Positions 62,790 to 64,000 of a stretch of 64,000 bases of DNA are shown piece by piece; within the stretch, counting starts at the first letter, position 1, and the number at the start of each line of letters is the position of its first letter. The position numbers and the translations under genes are program-made. The notes below the pieces were generated by a model. The model saw only the letters and a program-made list of their open reading frames with translations, made no database searches and had not been told where the DNA came from. Source of the DNA: Mycobacterium simulans (GTDB lineage Bacteria; Actinomycetota; Actinomycetes; Mycobacteriales; Mycobacteriaceae); assembly GCF_900232995.1 (NCBI RefSeq), contig NZ_OCVX01000003.1:1772386-1836385 (forward strand). Direction: 5' to 3'.

Positions 62790-63587
62790 TTGCCTCGTCC
62801 TCGTGTTCGCGGAATAATGCGGTATTTGCTAAATCTTGTGCCTTACCTTGACCATGGCCGCGTGGGACCACGGCTCAGTGCACGAATCTTGAGCAACACA
62901 GTTGAGTCGTTGAGCATCATGCGGGCGTCACTGTGAAAGCGACTTCCACCCGGAAAGCAATGGAGTGTCCGTATCCCGGGTCCAGACGGGGTTGGCGTAC
63001 ACAAATGAACGGGATCTCTTGCTGTCGGCCGGATCCAGATCAGCTGTGAGGGGTTATGCCTACCGAGTCGGTTCATGCCACAGAGGATTGGCAGCGTGGC
63101 CAGTGCCGCCCGGGCGATCAGTCCAAAGCGCCATGGATAGGCCCTCGTACCGCCATAAGGCTTGCGTCGGGTGCAGTTCAAGCTCAGATCGATTCTCTAT
63201 TGCGCCCCGACATGGCGCCTTGGTGGACAAGATAGCCCTTTGCGTCCTAATACTAGACATAATATGGCTGTCTGTAAACGAGATGCGGGCCACATTGCGG
63301 AACCACTGGTGCTGGTCGAGTTTCGAGGAGCATGCCAATCGTGGCCGCCTTCACCGCATTTCTTCGGCGGAAGGCTGTCACTCCGCAGGCCAATCCGGCG
63401 CTGTCGTTCGACGGCGCCACTGCATGCGGTTAGCGGCTGAAAATTCCGGCCGCCTCCGCGGTCCGCTTCGAGTATGCCGTTGGCCGGTGCGGGTCCGGGC
63501 GTGGCGACGGGGACCGGTCCCCGTTATGGTTTCGCCCCGAAGGTGATGGCACGCCCTCCCTTGCGGGATAGCTATCAGGTTGTGCGG
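62790..63587. other. Intergenic stretch without supported genes
   Basis: About 800 bp. Frames such as 62965-63546 (plus) are open but unrecognisable and overlap others. May include the promoter of the Esp-like gene. Confidence 0.5.
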
Positions 63588-63937
63588 TCATATCTTGTTG
63601 ATGGTTGAGCACAATATCGTCAACCACTCGTGCGGCACCGCGGCTAATCCGGCCAGTCGCTGTGGCTTATCGAGGCCGCGCAGCACCGTTTGCTTGCCCA
63701 CTTCCCAGTAGACCTGTTCGCCCGGATCGCTCGCCTGTACTGTGTCGGCTGACGCCAGGATGCGGTGTGGGTCGGATTTCGCCAACTCGCACAACCGCGC
63801 AGCCACGTTGACTGGCTCACCGATAACGGTGTATTCGAAGCGTTCGTACGCACCGACGTTGCCCGCCAAAACCGTTCCGGCCGCAACCCCAATGCCGACC
63901 TGGCATTCAGGCACCTCGTCGGCGAGCCGCCGTGCGA
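63588..63937 (-). CDS. Class III adenylate/guanylate cyclase, C-terminal part
   Basis: The C-terminal piece of a cyclase homology domain: VGIGVAAGTVLAGNVGAYER, FEYTVIGEPVNVAARLCELA (the conserved G-x-x-V-N-x-A-x-R transition-state region) and a tail ending in STINKI. Upstream of DEVPECQ the frame enters a perfect palindrome, so residues before that are the reverse-complement echo and not cyclase. The gene is therefore truncated at about 63938, either biologically or by an assembly fold-back. Confidence 0.85.
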
Positions 63938-64000
63938 TCGCACGGCGGCTCGCCGACGAGGTGCCTGAATGCCAGGTCGGCATTGGGGTTGCGGCCGGAA
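63875..64000. repeat. Perfect inverted repeat, arms at least 63 bp, reaching the window end
   Basis: Centred between 63937 and 63938 (GTGCGATCGCAC). The arm TTCCGGCCGC at 63875 is mirrored by GCGGCCGGAA at 63991-64000, and all bases between pair without a mismatch. The arms contain cyclase coding sequence, so the right arm is a copy of the left in reverse orientation. It continues to the window edge and may be longer. Confidence 0.95.

Overview
ORGANISM. This is a high-GC actinobacterial chromosome segment from a slow-growing, non-tuberculous-type Mycobacterium. The signs are PE, PPE (PPW and SVP subfamilies) and PE_PGRS proteins, a PE-PPE-domain hydrolase, YrbE, MmpL, an EspA/EspE-like ESX-1 substrate, KshA under a KstR box, and mycobacterial cysteine-free ('C-') ribosomal protein paralogues. 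The species cannot be fixed from the sequence alone; the mixture of ESX-1, ESX-5 and PGRS genes fits lineages of the M. kansasii/M. marinum type. LAYOUT. (1) 1-35.8 kb is one large zinc-starvation island. I see eight Zur-type operators (core TGAAAATnATTTTCA), in front of nearly every transcription unit. The units are: two NRPS genes on the minus strand plus a reductase cut by the window edge; a divergent PE gene, a TcmP-type methyltransferase and a GAP-type membrane protein; a PPW-type PPE; a Zur/FurB-like regulator; a second methyltransferase; an operon of C- ribosomal proteins L28-L33-S14-S18 plus a Cys-rich protein; L31 type B plus a CobW-type GTPase; a YibE/F membrane protein; a pair of half-size ABC exporter-fold proteins of the IrtAB/YbtPQ kind; a second PPW-type PPE; and a PE-PPE hydrolase. 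A cobalamin riboswitch precedes a second PE gene. A RicR-like copper sensor and a 39-residue metallothionein-like ORF, with a RicR-type operator, follow the ABC genes. (2) 35.8-38.1 kb is ordinary core: a small hypothetical, kshA and gamma-carbonic anhydrase around a perfect KstR box. (3) 38.1-41.1 kb holds a PE_PGRS gene and an mce-operon relic (intact yrbEB, broken yrbEA). (4) 41.1-46.3 kb is a gene-poor accessory stretch with a BKACE-like enzyme, a small protein, a periplasmic binding protein and a 29-codon ORF with an exceptionally strong ribosome-binding site. (5) 46.3-64 kb contains a lipase, MmpL, an APC permease, a PucR regulator, degraded PE/esx relics, an SVP-type PPE, a copper-linked LpqS-like protein, an MFS transporter, a Tat-signal lipase, an Esp-like ESX-1 substrate and a truncated adenylate cyclase that runs into a perfect 126-bp palindrome at the window end. 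HOW THE ISLAND COULD WORK (inference). Under zinc starvation Zur would release synthesis of a lipid-tailed poly-thiazoline metallophore: FAAL starter, four heterocyclization domains, only two adenylation domains, and a terminal thioesterase. PE/PPE proteins and the ABC pair would handle envelope passage, and the C- ribosomal proteins, CobW and YibE/F would spare or redistribute zinc. The domain order resembles yersiniabactin/pyochelin machinery, but an acyl starter replaces salicylate. I know of no described mycobacterial product made by such an assembly line.
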